From assembly GCA_947474365.1 (NCBI GenBank), contig CANJIU010000105.1:1-32795 (forward strand): DNA of 32,795 nucleotides, read 5' to 3'. This document shows positions 23,824-32,589 of this stretch, piece by piece. Position 1 is the first letter of the stretch, and each line of letters starts with the position of its first letter. The translations under genes and the position numbers were made by a program. The notes beneath the pieces were generated by a model that did no database searches, was not told where the DNA came from, and was given only the letters and a program-made list of their open reading frames with translations. This DNA is from Opitutia bacterium. Its GTDB lineage: Bacteria > Verrucomicrobiota > Verrucomicrobiia > Opitutales > Opitutaceae.

Positions 23824-24630
23824 TTACCCATCCTGCGACAGTTCCTTGGAACGTGCGGTCGCGGCGAGCACGGTCTGCTTGATGATGCCGCGAAAATCAC
23901 GGGACTTCATGCACTGCAAGCCGGCAAAGGTTGTTCCGTTGGGTGACGTGACTTGATCGCGCAGGATTTCCGGATCGATTTGCTTTCGCGCCAGCAACCG
24001 GGCGGAGCCGAGCAAGGTTTCGACGGCGAGCTTCTCCGCAACAGGTTTGGCGAGGCCGGCGGCAATGCCTGCGTCGCGCAACGCCGCTGCAAATTCGAAG
24101 ACGTAGGCTGGACCGCTGCCGCTTAGACCGGTGACCGCGTCGAGGTCGGACTCCGGGACCTCCACGATGTCGCCGAGTGCCCGTAGCAGGGTCTCAACGC
24201 CGGAGTGGTCGACCGGGTTCAGCGGGGCATGGCTGCACCACGCCGTGATGCCGGCGCCAATTTGACCGGGGGTGTTTGGCATGGTGCGGACGATGTTGCG
24301 CGCCCGGGAGAAAACTCGCGTGAGGCTGGCAATTTTTTTTCCCGCCAGGATGGAAACGACCAGCTTGCCCTCCGTCAGCCCCGTCAGTCGCGGATCGGCG
24401 CTGGAGAGGTGCTGTGGCTTGAACGCGACCACCAGGGTGCCGGCTTCGCCCAGCAGTTCATCGAGCGTTTTCGCTACCGCAATGCCGGTCCGGGCCTGGA
24501 GTTTGGCGGCGGTATCGTCATCGCCACCCAGGCAGACGAGGTCCCCGGGCTCGGCGGCCTTTTTTGCCAGGAGCCCGTCGACGATGGCCCCCGCCATGTT
24601 GCCTGAACCAAGGAAGGCGATTTTGTGCAT
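23824..24630 (-). CDS. proC: Pyrroline-5-carboxylate reductase
   Basis: A 268-aa cytoplasmic enzyme for the last step of proline synthesis. The N-terminal Rossmann motif is IAFLGSGNMAGAIVDGL, followed by VVAFKPQHL, the central RTMPNTPGQIGAG and the C-terminal dimer and active-site region TGLSGSGPAYVFEF and QVTSPNGTTFAGL. Length and motifs are normal. It lies between hldD and the receiver-kinase gene in one orientation, with 84- and 68-nt gaps. Confidence 0.95.
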   Translation of the reverse strand: MHKIAFLGSGNMAGAIVDGLLAKKAAEPGDLVCLGGDDDTAAKLQARTGIAVAKTLDELLGEAGTLVVAFKPQHLSSADPRLTGLTEGKLVVSILAGKKIASLTRVFSRARNIVRTMPNTPGQIGAGITAWCSHAPLNPVDHSGVETLLRALGDIVEVPESDLDAVTGLSGSGPAYVFEFAAALRDAGIAAGLAKPVAEKLAVETLLGSARLLARKQIDPEILRDQVTSPNGTTFAGLQCMKSRDFRGIIKQTVLAATARSKELSQDG

Positions 24631-24698
24631 ATGGAAAACTGGCGATCAGCTGAAAACGGTCGGTTCGCCAAAGGCGTCCGAGGCGGGCGCGCTCGTGG

Positions 24699-25829
24699 TT
24701 ACTCCTCAATCACCCGTTTGTTTCGTTTTTCGATCGGATGTATAAGGATCGCCGTCGCGCCGCCGCCGGGAGTGTCAATCATCGTTACCTCTCCGCCGAG
24801 ATTTCGCAGCGCGTGTCGTGCGACGGTGAGCCCCATGCCCACGCCGACGGTGTTTTTCGTGCTGACGAAGGGCTCGAACATCTTGTCTCGAATATCCGCA
24901 TCAATACCGTGTCCATGGTCCGTCACCCGGATTTCGACGAATTTTCCCTCCTCGGGCTTTTCGACGATGCAGGTCTGGATCGACAGGGGCCGAGGGTCGG
25001 TCGGCTTGTTGTCGTAGGATTCCCAGGCGTTGATCAGCACCTTCGCCAGGACTTCCTCCACGATTTCGTAGTTGGTGTCGATCAGTTGCCCGCCCAGCGG
25101 ATTGTCAATGGTCACCGGGGCGGTCAGGTGATAGTCGTCGTGAAACCGTGCGATGCCTCCTTCAAGCAGGCCTTGCACTCCCGCCCGAATCAGCGGTGGA
25201 CGCGACTTCACTACCAGCGTACTGAGCTGCTTGATGATCGTGACAATGCGTTGCACCGCATCCTCGACGTGCTGGGCATTTTTTTTCACCTGCTCGGGCT
25301 TGTCATAGTAGGCTTTCACCAAATCGAGGTAGCCGATGACGACGCCGAGAAGATTGTTGAGGTTGTGGGCGATGCCCTGGGTTACCGCGCCGATGGTTGC
25401 AGCCTTGCGCGATTCCTCGAGCCGGCGGGTGAGATCAACCACCTGCCGGTTGATGGAGACGAACCGCAGTTGTGTTTGCACCCGCGCCAGGGTTTCATCC
25501 AGGTCGATCGGCTTGGTGATATAATCAACCGCACCGACGCTCAGGCCCTCCAGCTTGCTCTCCTTGGTCGTGCGGGCGGTGATGAAAATGACGGGAATGC
25601 CCCGCGTGTCGTCATTCGCCTGCAGGCGCTGGCAAACCTCGATGCCGTCCATGTCCGGCATCATCACGTCGAGCAATATGAGGTCGGGTCGGTTCTTCTT
25701 GACCAGTTCGAGGGCTTCGAGGCCGTTGTAGGCCGCGACCACCCGGATGCCCTCACGCTCCAGTTTTCGCTTCAGGAGTTGGACGTTGATGGGTTGGTCA
25801 TCGACGACCAGGATCGAGGGTGCGGCCAT
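24699..25829 (-). CDS. Receiver domain-histidine kinase protein (REC-HK)
   Basis: A 376-aa soluble signalling protein. Residues 1-120 are a receiver domain with phosphoacceptor Asp54 (LLDVMMPDMDG) and Lys106. A coiled linker (~125-148) leads to an H-box with His155 (QGIAHNLNNLLGVVIGYL). The ATP-binding domain has an N-box-like KVLINAWES (Asn267), a G1 box DHGHGID, an F box FEPFVSTK and a G2 box GVGMGL. A receiver placed before the kinase, with no membrane sensor, suggests it is controlled by phosphorylation from another kinase. No output-regulator gene is adjacent. It sits between proC and folD, and its target is unknown. Confidence 0.92.
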   Translation of the reverse strand: MAAPSILVVDDQPINVQLLKRKLEREGIRVVAAYNGLEALELVKKNRPDLILLDVMMPDMDGIEVCQRLQANDDTRGIPVIFITARTTKESKLEGLSVGAVDYITKPIDLDETLARVQTQLRFVSINRQVVDLTRRLEESRKAATIGAVTQGIAHNLNNLLGVVIGYLDLVKAYYDKPEQVKKNAQHVEDAVQRIVTIIKQLSTLVVKSRPPLIRAGVQGLLEGGIARFHDDYHLTAPVTIDNPLGGQLIDTNYEIVEEVLAKVLINAWESYDNKPTDPRPLSIQTCIVEKPEEGKFVEIRVTDHGHGIDADIRDKMFEPFVSTKNTVGVGMGLTVARHALRNLGGEVTMIDTPGGGATAILIHPIEKRNKRVIEE

Positions 25830-25868
25830 TGCGTAGTGAAGAAAACGGTTTGACCGGCTGTGCGCAAG

Positions 25869-26744
25869 CTAGCGCGCGTGCGCGAGGCGAAACGCTTTCA
25901 CGGTGTTTTTCATCAGCATGGCGACCGTCATTGGGCCGACCCCGCCCGGTACCGGGGTGATCTTGGCGCAAAGGGGCGACACCGCGGCAAAGTTTACGTC
26001 GCCGGTGAGGCGGTAGCCGCTCTTTTTTGAAGCGTCGGGGACGCGGTTGATCCCGACATCGATGACGATCGCGCCGGGCTTGACCATCTCTGCGGTGACA
26101 AATTCCGGCCGTCCGATGGCCGCGATCAGCACGTCGGCCTGGCGCGTGATTGCCGGGAGATTGGCGGTGGCAGAATGGCAGACGGTAACGGTGGCATTGG
26201 CCCCGGCCTTTTTCTGGAGCGCGAGCAGTGCGACGGGTTTCCCGACGATGAGCGAGCGGCCGAGGACCACGACGTGTTTGCCCTTCAGGTCCACTCCGCT
26301 TCGTATCAGCAATTCCATGATGCCTGCGGGCGTGCAGGCGACAAAACCGGTCTCGTCCTCCTGCGCAACCTTCCCGAGATTCAGAGTGTTGAAGCCGTCA
26401 ACATCCTTCTCTGGTGCCACCCGTCGGAAGACCGCCACCTCATCGATGTGCTTGGGCAGGGGGGATTGGACAAGGATGCCGTCGACCGCGGAATCAGCAT
26501 TGAGCTCATCCAGCAGCTTGAACAGGGCGTCCTGGGTGATGGATACGGGCGGCAGGATGATCCGGCTTGTGACCCCGATTTCCTCCGCGGTCTTCTCCTT
26601 TTTCTTCACGTAGGACACCGATGCCGGATCGTCGCCGACCCGCACCAGCGCGATGCAGGGCTTTCTTCCGGCCAACGCCGCCACTTCCGCTTTCAGTTCG
26701 GCGGCAATGGCGGCGGCGATTTGGTTTCCGTCGATGATTTCCAT
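25869..26744 (-). CDS. folD: Bifunctional methylene-tetrahydrofolate dehydrogenase/cyclohydrolase
   Basis: A 291-aa cytoplasmic enzyme of one-carbon metabolism. It oxidises 5,10-methylene-THF with NADP+ and hydrolyses the product to 10-formyl-THF. Seen are the active-site segment SVSYVKKKEKTAEEIG with Lys49, VQSPLPKHID, KDVDGFN, the NADP loop GRSLIVGKPVALL and PVPGGVGPMTVAML near the end. The ATG at 26744 (MEIIDGNQIAAAIA) fits the family N-terminus; ten more residues could be added from an upstream GTG/ATG-like start but are not needed. Confidence 0.95.
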   Translation of the reverse strand: MEIIDGNQIAAAIAAELKAEVAALAGRKPCIALVRVGDDPASVSYVKKKEKTAEEIGVTSRIILPPVSITQDALFKLLDELNADSAVDGILVQSPLPKHIDEVAVFRRVAPEKDVDGFNTLNLGKVAQEDETGFVACTPAGIMELLIRSGVDLKGKHVVVLGRSLIVGKPVALLALQKKAGANATVTVCHSATANLPAITRQADVLIAAIGRPEFVTAEMVKPGAIVIDVGINRVPDASKKSGYRLTGDVNFAAVSPLCAKITPVPGGVGPMTVAMLMKNTVKAFRLAHAR

Positions 26745-26830
26745 GATGAAAGTTGGGTTGACCCCGGGTCGCACGAAGGGGTTTTTCGTTCGTGCCGCGA
26801 GGCCGGTCCGAAAGTCTGGCGCGAAATGGC

Positions 26831-27655
26831 CTACTTGAGTTGCAGAGTCTCGACTTGGATCACGATATCCCGGCCCTCTGCCGTGTTGCGCGCCGCTCCA
26901 AATACCACGACGGGATGATCGATGTATTTTTCGATTTGTTCGGTGAGCAGGAGCTTCGAAACGTCGAGGTAGGCGTAGCGTCGGCCGGCGTCATCATTGA
27001 GTGCGTAGTCATAGGGCCGGCGCGGGGTGAACGGCCGGCGGGTGGAGACGAACCTGCCCGCGAACTGGCGCGGCAGGGAGGCGCTGCCGCCATCTCCCAA
27101 ATTGACCATCGCGGTGGGCTGACCTGGTGTTGCGACGCCGTACACGCCAGGAGCGACCGGGGCCGCGGACATGGGGGTGGGAGAGGGTGACGAGGTCGCG
27201 GGTGTCGTCGCGATGGGCGGCATGTAACCGGGAGTGCCACCGACGTGGATGTAGGCGATGAGTTTTTTTTCGAGGTTGATCTGGGTCCACTTGCCCCGGA
27301 GGCCGGAGATGGAGGTCTTGTCGTCCTTTTCCGCCACGACTAGCACGCCGGCGTCGGCCTTCGGCGCTAGGCGAATCGGAGTCCCTGGCTTCACGTCGAG
27401 CGTCTTGGTGAGGTCCTTGTTCTCGACGTAGCCTTCGAATGGCCCGGGCAGTTCGATCGCCATCCAACCAGCCGGAGTGTTGGCGACGCTGCCGGGAGCG
27501 GCAACGGGTTCGTTCCCCGCCTTGAGATAGCTGATGGCGGGTGAAGACGCATCGGGTTTGGTGTGTACCGCGGTCGTAATCGCAAGGGGCGCCCCGGTCA
27601 GGCCGGTGGAGCACGCGAGGAGCAGCGCGAGAGATCGGATTGATTTAGTCTTCAT
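26831..27655 (-). CDS. Exported protein with SH3-like domains
   Basis: A 274-aa protein with a signal peptide (MKTKSIRSLALLLACSTGLTGA). It has one SH3b-like module (~25-85, GWMAIELPGPFEGYVENKDL) and a second similar one (~88-145, GKWTQINLEKKLIAYIHVGG). A Pro/Thr/Ser/Ala-rich linker (~150-190) follows, then a C-terminal domain that may be OB-like (FAGRFVSTRRPF... YAYLDVSKLLLTEQIEKYIDHPVVVFG). Bacterial SH3 domains usually bind peptidoglycan peptides, so a periplasmic wall-associated role is plausible, but no catalytic domain is seen. The start at 27655 overlaps the upstream pseudouridine synthase end by 11 nt. Confidence 0.75.
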   Translation of the reverse strand: MKTKSIRSLALLLACSTGLTGAPLAITTAVHTKPDASSPAISYLKAGNEPVAAPGSVANTPAGWMAIELPGPFEGYVENKDLTKTLDVKPGTPIRLAPKADAGVLVVAEKDDKTSISGLRGKWTQINLEKKLIAYIHVGGTPGYMPPIATTPATSSPSPTPMSAAPVAPGVYGVATPGQPTAMVNLGDGGSASLPRQFAGRFVSTRRPFTPRRPYDYALNDDAGRRYAYLDVSKLLLTEQIEKYIDHPVVVFGAARNTAEGRDIVIQVETLQLK

Positions 27656-28460
27656 CGACGGAAGGGGAGGTGCGGGAGGGCGCAGGTGCGGAATAGGCTT
27701 CGAAGGCGGCGCGCGGGGTGCGTGGATTGTGAAAAAGGGCGTCAACATCCTTGGTAGAAAGGACTTTTCCCGCCCGCAATGGGATTCCCTTTAATTGGAG
27801 GGCGCCAATTTGATAACGCCGGAGGCGTTTTACGTCAAATCCGAGGGTGGTGAACACCTGCCGGATCTCTCGCTTTTTCCCGTGGTGCATGTGCACATCA
27901 AGGTCGGTCGAAGCCTGGGCCACTGTTGCGTTGATCAAAGCGGCACGCTCCACTTTGAGCCGCTCGCCCTCGATGACGACCCCCCGGATGAGTTGCGCGA
28001 GTCGGGCGGCAGGGAACGGCTGCTTCAGGACGACGTGATAGCGCTTAACGACCACGTTGGAGGGGTGCATGAGCCGGTGGGCCAGGTCGCCATCCGTGGT
28101 GAGAATGACGAGACCCTCGCTGTCGAGATCGAGGCGTCCCGCGCAGAAGAACCGGAACTTGGAAAATTCGCGGGGAAGTAATTCGAATACCGTCGCGGCG
28201 TGATGCGGGTCGTCGTTGGAGCAGACGAGGCCGCGCGGTTTGTGCACCGCCACCGTAATCCTTGGTTGCGCGGTTGTGCGTACGGTCTTGCCGCTGACCG
28301 TGACCTTGTCGGTCGCCGGGAGAATCTTTTGCCCCAAGGTGGCGACCTTGCCATTGACCCACACCTCACCTTGCGCGATCAGCGCCTCAGCAGAACGTCG
28401 GGAACAAACTCCGGCATCGGCGATGAATTTTTGAAGACGAATGGGCTCGGCGGATGCCAT
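27645..28460 (-). CDS. RsuA/RluB/RluE/RluF-family pseudouridine synthase
   Basis: A 271-aa RNA-modifying enzyme. An S4 RNA-binding domain (RLQKFIADAGVCSRRSAEALIAQGEVWVNG, residues 8-37) precedes the catalytic domain. The active-site aspartate is Asp111 in GRLDLDSEGLVILTTDGD. Later family motifs are KRYHVVL and HHGKKREIRQVF. The extended C-terminus (SAPAPSRTSPSVDED) is low-complexity. The closest subgroup looks like RluB (23S rRNA), but this is not certain. The ATG at 28460 is chosen; the frame is open further upstream without family similarity. Confidence 0.9.
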   Translation of the reverse strand: MASAEPIRLQKFIADAGVCSRRSAEALIAQGEVWVNGKVATLGQKILPATDKVTVSGKTVRTTAQPRITVAVHKPRGLVCSNDDPHHAATVFELLPREFSKFRFFCAGRLDLDSEGLVILTTDGDLAHRLMHPSNVVVKRYHVVLKQPFPAARLAQLIRGVVIEGERLKVERAALINATVAQASTDLDVHMHHGKKREIRQVFTTLGFDVKRLRRYQIGALQLKGIPLRAGKVLSTKDVDALFHNPRTPRAAFEAYSAPAPSRTSPSVDED

Positions 28461-28578
28461 GACGCTACTGGGCTTCAATTTGGGTGCTGCTGCAAGCTTG
28501 CGCATGCCCGACGTCGCATATGCCGAGAAACCGGCTTGCATGCCTTCATCTGCGCCCGCTTGATCCGGGACACCCACC

Positions 28579-29748
28579 ATGTCGATCCCAGTTGAGCCCA
28601 GCGTCTATTCCAAGGATCGTCCCTTCCCGTCCAAACTCAGGGAAAACCGAATGTTGAACCGGCCGGGATCGGCTAAAGAAACCCGCCATCTCGTACTCAA
28701 TTTGCTCGGCAGCGGGCTCTCCTACAAAGCAGGCGATTCCTTGGGCGTATTCCCTTCCAATCGGAGTGAAGAGGTGGAGGAGCTCCTGGAAAGGCTGGGG
28801 GTGACCGGTGATGAACCGGTCTTGCCTCAGGCGCTTAAGCTGCCGTCTGCAATCTCACTGCGGGAGGCCCTGACGAGCCGGTTGTCTTTGGCAAAGCCGA
28901 CTCGAAAAATCGTCGAAACCCTCTCGGCCAAGGCGACCAATGCCGACGAGCGGGCGAAGCTGGCTGGGCTACTTGCCACCGAAGCGAAAGAGGTGTTGGC
29001 GGAATTTCTTGAGAACCGGGAATTCGTCGACCTTTTGGCCGAATTTCCGAGCGCGCGATTCACGCCGCAGGAATTCGTGGATCATCTGCGCAAACTGATG
29101 CCCAGACTTTACTCGATTGCCTCGTCGAGTCGCCGGTTCCCGAGCGAAGTTCATCTGACGGTCGCGGTGGTTCGCTACGAGACGAACCACCGAAAGCGCT
29201 TCGGCGTCTGCTCGACGTTTCTGGCGGACCGCGCTGCGGTCGGAACCACGCCGGTCCCCATCTTTGTTTCAGACTCGCATTTTGGGCCACCCGAGGACGG
29301 GGCAAAGGACTGTATCATGATTGGCCCGGGTACGGGTGTGGCCCCTTTCCGGGCGTTTATGCAGGAGCGGGTCGCCACCGGTGCGACCGGGCGAAACTGG
29401 TTGTTTTTTGGCGACCAAAAACACGCCACCGACTTCCTGTACGAGGAGGAATGGCAGCAGTATCTGGCAAGCGCCCAGCTCACTCGCCTCGACACGGCCT
29501 TCTCTCGCGACCAGTCTAACAAGGTTTACGTTCAGGACCGGATGCGGGAAAGCGGAGCCGAAGTGTGGGCTTGGCTGAAAGGAGGGGCGCACTTTTATGT
29601 CTGTGGCGATGCCAAACGCATGGCCAAGGACGTCGATTTGGCGCTGCTTGAGATTGTCGCGCAACACGGTGGAATGAGCCCTGAACAGGCGTCGGATTAC
29701 GTCAAAAAACTGAAGAAAGAGCAACGCTACCAACGCGACGTTTATTGA
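28579..29748 (+). CDS. CysJ-like FAD/NADPH reductase lacking the flavodoxin domain
   Basis: A 389-aa protein matching the C-terminal two-thirds of sulfite reductase flavoprotein (CysJ) and cytochrome P450 reductase. It has the connecting and FAD domain (RLYSIASS, 176-183; GVCSTFLAD, 209-217) and the NADP domain (IGPGTGVAPFRAFMQER, 248-264; LFFGDQKHATDFLYEEEW, 275 onward; VYVQDRM). It ends in the stacking aromatic QRDVY (Tyr389). The FMN-binding flavodoxin domain of normal CysJ is absent; the start codon is only 118 nt from a divergent gene, so this is not a window artefact. It probably feeds electrons to a sulfite reductase or other acceptor encoded elsewhere. Confidence 0.88.
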   Translation: MSIPVEPSVYSKDRPFPSKLRENRMLNRPGSAKETRHLVLNLLGSGLSYKAGDSLGVFPSNRSEEVEELLERLGVTGDEPVLPQALKLPSAISLREALTSRLSLAKPTRKIVETLSAKATNADERAKLAGLLATEAKEVLAEFLENREFVDLLAEFPSARFTPQEFVDHLRKLMPRLYSIASSSRRFPSEVHLTVAVVRYETNHRKRFGVCSTFLADRAAVGTTPVPIFVSDSHFGPPEDGAKDCIMIGPGTGVAPFRAFMQERVATGATGRNWLFFGDQKHATDFLYEEEWQQYLASAQLTRLDTAFSRDQSNKVYVQDRMRESGAEVWAWLKGGAHFYVCGDAKRMAKDVDLALLEIVAQHGGMSPEQASDYVKKLKKEQRYQRDVY

Positions 29749-29823
29749 CCTGGCAGTGCCCGCCTATTTGTACGTATTTTCTCCTCGCTACCCATCGGAC
29801 CCTGACCGCTATTTTTCGCCCTC

Positions 29824-30573
29824 ATGCTCACGTTCAACAATCGCACCGCGCTCGTCACCGGCGCAGGCCGGGGAATTGGCAAGGCCATCGCTGAAACGCT
29901 GGCGAAGCACGGTGTCACCGTCATTTGCGTCTCAAAGTCCGCCGAGTCCTGTGGCTCGACTGCCGCTGCCATCATCGCCGCGGGCGGTAAAGCCAAGGCG
30001 CTCGCCGTGGACGTAGCAGATGGCGCCGCGATCGCAAAGGCCGCGGAGGAACTCCTCAAGGAATTTCCGACCATTGATATTTTGGTGAACAACGCCGGAA
30101 TCACCCGGGACGGGCTGTTGTTTCGCATGAGTGAGACTGACTGGAGCGACGTTATCGCCACCAACCTCACCAGTTGTTTCCATTGGACGAAATTGATCGG
30201 CCGTCCGATGACCCGCGCGCGTTGGGGCCGAATCGTTAACATCACCTCAGTGAGCGGGGTGATCGGAAATGCCGGTCAGGCGAACTATTCGGCGGCAAAG
30301 GCGGGGATGATCGGCTTGACCAAGACGCTGGCGCGCGAATTCGCCGGCCGCAGCGTGACCGTCAACGCGGTTGCGCCTGGATTCATCAAGACCGACATGA
30401 CCACCGACTTCGTCAATAATTCCGAGGCGTCTGCCCGGATCCTTGAAGTTGTGCCCCTAAAACGCTTCGGAGAGTCGGCGGATATCGCCAATCTGACCAC
30501 CTATCTGTGCTCTGAAGAAGCGGGCTATATCACTGGACAAGTTTTTAACGTTGACGGTGGGATGGCGATGTGA
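29824..30573 (+). CDS. fabG: 3-oxoacyl-ACP reductase
   Basis: A 249-aa short-chain dehydrogenase that reduces 3-oxoacyl-ACP with NADPH in fatty-acid elongation. The cofactor motif is VTGAGRGIG (11-19), NNAG follows at 89-92, and the catalytic residues are Ser142 (NITSVSG), Tyr155 and Lys159 (YSAAKAG). The C-terminus GQVFNVDGGMAM is typical. The next genes are acpP and fabF, the conserved fab order, which supports FabG over other dehydrogenases. Confidence 0.95.
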   Translation: MLTFNNRTALVTGAGRGIGKAIAETLAKHGVTVICVSKSAESCGSTAAAIIAAGGKAKALAVDVADGAAIAKAAEELLKEFPTIDILVNNAGITRDGLLFRMSETDWSDVIATNLTSCFHWTKLIGRPMTRARWGRIVNITSVSGVIGNAGQANYSAAKAGMIGLTKTLAREFAGRSVTVNAVAPGFIKTDMTTDFVNNSEASARILEVVPLKRFGESADIANLTTYLCSEEAGYITGQVFNVDGGMAM

Positions 30574-30611
30574 ACCCTGCGCACAGCGTTTTCCCTCTCA
30601 ATTTTTGAAAA

Positions 30612-30875
30612 ATGGCTGACCAAAAAACCATCGAACAGCGGGTCAAAGAGATCATCGTCAATCAGCTCAACGTAAATGAAGAGCAGATCACACCGACGGC
30701 CTCTTTTCTCGACGACCTCGGCGCAGACTCACTCGACACGGTCGAGCTGATCATGGCCTTTGAGGAAGAATTCAAGGACGAGATTAAGGGGGAAATCCCG
30801 GAGTCCGATGCGGAAAAGCTGCAGACGGTCGGCCAGGTGATCGAATATATCAAGGGCAAGGCCGGCGCGGCCTGA
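30612..30875 (+). CDS. acpP: Acyl carrier protein
   Basis: An 87-aa small acidic protein that carries growing acyl chains on a 4'-phosphopantetheine attached to Ser40 in GADSLDTVELIMAFEEEF. Length and helices match type II AcpP. It lies 38 nt after fabG and is followed by a strong terminator before fabF. Confidence 0.97.
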   Translation: MADQKTIEQRVKEIIVNQLNVNEEQITPTASFLDDLGADSLDTVELIMAFEEEFKDEIKGEIPESDAEKLQTVGQVIEYIKGKAGAA

Positions 30876-30896
30876 GGGCGCGTTCGGAAATATTTC

Positions 30897-30952
30897 GGCG
30901 TTCCGCCCGTTTCCCGTGGGGAAATGACTGGCGGAACGCCTTTTTGTTTTTT
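30897..30952 (+). terminator. Rho-independent terminator after acpP
   Basis: An 11-bp perfect stem, GGCGTTCCGCC (30897-30907) / GGCGGAACGCC (30930-30940), with an inner TTTCCC/GGGAAA stem. It is followed by a T-rich run TTTTTGTTTTTT (30941-30952). It lies between acpP and fabF, so fabF either has its own promoter or depends on read-through. Confidence 0.9.
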
Positions 30953-30978
30953 GGAGTAGGTGACTCACTGAGTCTTTC

Positions 30979-32229
30979 ATGGAAACTCCCTTATCCTCCC
31001 GTCGTGTAGTGGTGACTGGCCTCGGTGTGGTCGCATCGGTCGGACACGATGTCCCCTCGTTTTGGGAGAGTTTGGTCTCGGGTCGAGGTGGCATCCACCG
31101 CATCACGCTGTTTGATCCCTCGGAGTTTGCCTGTCAGATTGGTGCCGAAGTGCGCGATTGGGATGCGGCTCTGCATATGGATCCCAAGGAAGCGCGGCGC
31201 AATGATCGCTACACCCATTTCGGATTTGTGGCCGCGAAACAGGCGTTTGCGGACTCGGGTTTAGACATGGCGCGCGAGGATGGCGACCGCGTCGGAGTCG
31301 TCATCGGCTCCGGCATTGGTGGCATGTACACCTATGAGTCTCAGCTCAAAGTGCTCGCCGAGCGCGGCCCGCGCAAAGTTTCACCGTTCACAATTCCCTC
31401 TTTGATTGGCAACATGTGCTCGGGGTTGGTTGCGATCGAGTATGGTGCCCGCGGACCGAATTTCGGGGTGGTTTCCGCCTGTGCCACCGGCACGCACGCT
31501 CTCGGTGAAGCAGCGCACATGATCCGGCGCGGTGACGCTGATGTGATGATTGCCGGTGGAAGCGAGGCGGCGATCACGCCCTTTGCCTACGCCAGCTTTT
31601 GCGCGATGAAGGCAATGAGCACGCGCAACCACTCGCCGGAAACGGCGTGCCGGCCTTTTGAGAAGGGCCGGGACGGTTTTGTCATGGGTGAAGGTGCAGG
31701 CGTAATGGTCCTCGAGTCGTATGAGCACGCGCGGGCCCGCGGCGCCCGCATCTATTGCGAACTGCTGGGCTATGCCGCGACCTGCGATGCATTTCACATC
31801 ACTCAGCCCGATCCCGAGGGTAAGGGGCTTTCGATGGCAATGAAGCGCGCGCTAGCAAGTGCACAGATCAATCCGGAGCAGATCGACTACATCAACGCGC
31901 ACGGCACCTCTACCCCCTACAACGACAAGTTCGAGACCCTCGCCATTAAGAAAGTATTCGGGAATCATGCAAATAAGACCCCGATCAGCTCAACCAAGTC
32001 GATGACCGGTCATCTGTTGGGCGCGGCGGGGGGCATCGAGTCGGTGATCGCGGTTAAGACGATCGAGACGCAGTTGATTGCGCCAACGATCAACCTGGTG
32101 GAACCCGACCCCGAATGTGATTTGGACTACGTTCCAAACGTCGCACGGCCCGCGCGGGTCCGGACGGTATTGAGCAACAATCTTGGCTTTGGCGGTCAGA
32201 ACGCAGCCATGGTGTTTCGAGCACTTTAG
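30979..32229 (+). CDS. fabF: 3-oxoacyl-ACP synthase II
   Basis: A 416-aa condensing enzyme of fatty-acid elongation. The acyl-accepting cysteine is Cys168 in VVSACATGTH. The malonyl-decarboxylating histidines are His308 (NAHGTSTPYND) and His345 (KSMTGHLLGAAGG), with Lys340 beside them. The family end NLGFGGQNAAMVF is present. Full family length, with an intact active site. It is separated from acpP by a terminator. Confidence 0.96.
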   Translation: METPLSSRRVVVTGLGVVASVGHDVPSFWESLVSGRGGIHRITLFDPSEFACQIGAEVRDWDAALHMDPKEARRNDRYTHFGFVAAKQAFADSGLDMAREDGDRVGVVIGSGIGGMYTYESQLKVLAERGPRKVSPFTIPSLIGNMCSGLVAIEYGARGPNFGVVSACATGTHALGEAAHMIRRGDADVMIAGGSEAAITPFAYASFCAMKAMSTRNHSPETACRPFEKGRDGFVMGEGAGVMVLESYEHARARGARIYCELLGYAATCDAFHITQPDPEGKGLSMAMKRALASAQINPEQIDYINAHGTSTPYNDKFETLAIKKVFGNHANKTPISSTKSMTGHLLGAAGGIESVIAVKTIETQLIAPTINLVEPDPECDLDYVPNVARPARVRTVLSNNLGFGGQNAAMVFRAL

Positions 32230-32298
32230 GTGGTCAGCGAGGCTGCGAAGCGGGATTCGGGCTTCTCTGAGGGGAGGATGCATCGCCGCGGCGATCAC

Positions 32299-32326
32299 AA
32301 AAAACCCGCGACGTTCAGGTCGCGGG
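32299..32326 (-). terminator. Rho-independent terminator of rpmB
   Basis: On the minus strand, an 8-bp stem (CCCGCGAC / GTCGCGGG, 32305-32312 and 32319-32326) is followed by six Ts (32304-32299). It lies 33 nt after the rpmB stop and also sits between rpmB and convergent fabF. Confidence 0.85.
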
Positions 32327-32358
32327 TGCAATTTGTTAGGCGATTGGCTTCAGGGAGC

Positions 32359-32589
32359 TTAGGCCTTCTCGACCAACCCGGCCTTGATGGCTTTGACTGA
32401 AACCCAAACCCGCTTTGTGCCACCATTTGCGGTCTTGATCCGGATGCGCTGAAGGTTGGGGCGGAATTTGCGCTTCGTGATGCTGGTCACGTGCGTTCCG
32501 ATGCCGCCGCTCTTCTTCGACTGACCCTTGCGATTGATGATCGAGCCCTTGACGGGACGTCGACCGGTGACTGCACAGATTCTGGCCAT
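32359..32589 (-). CDS. rpmB: 50S ribosomal protein L28
   Basis: A 76-aa basic ribosomal protein. The N-terminus MARICAVTGRRPVKGS is the standard L28 start, and the body TKRKFRPNLQRIRI and C-terminal WVSVKAIKAG match the family. Cys5 is present, but the full zinc-binding set of some L28 forms is not. It is a single gene with its own terminator. Confidence 0.96.
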   Translation of the reverse strand: MARICAVTGRRPVKGSIINRKGQSKKSGGIGTHVTSITKRKFRPNLQRIRIKTANGGTKRVWVSVKAIKAGLVEKA

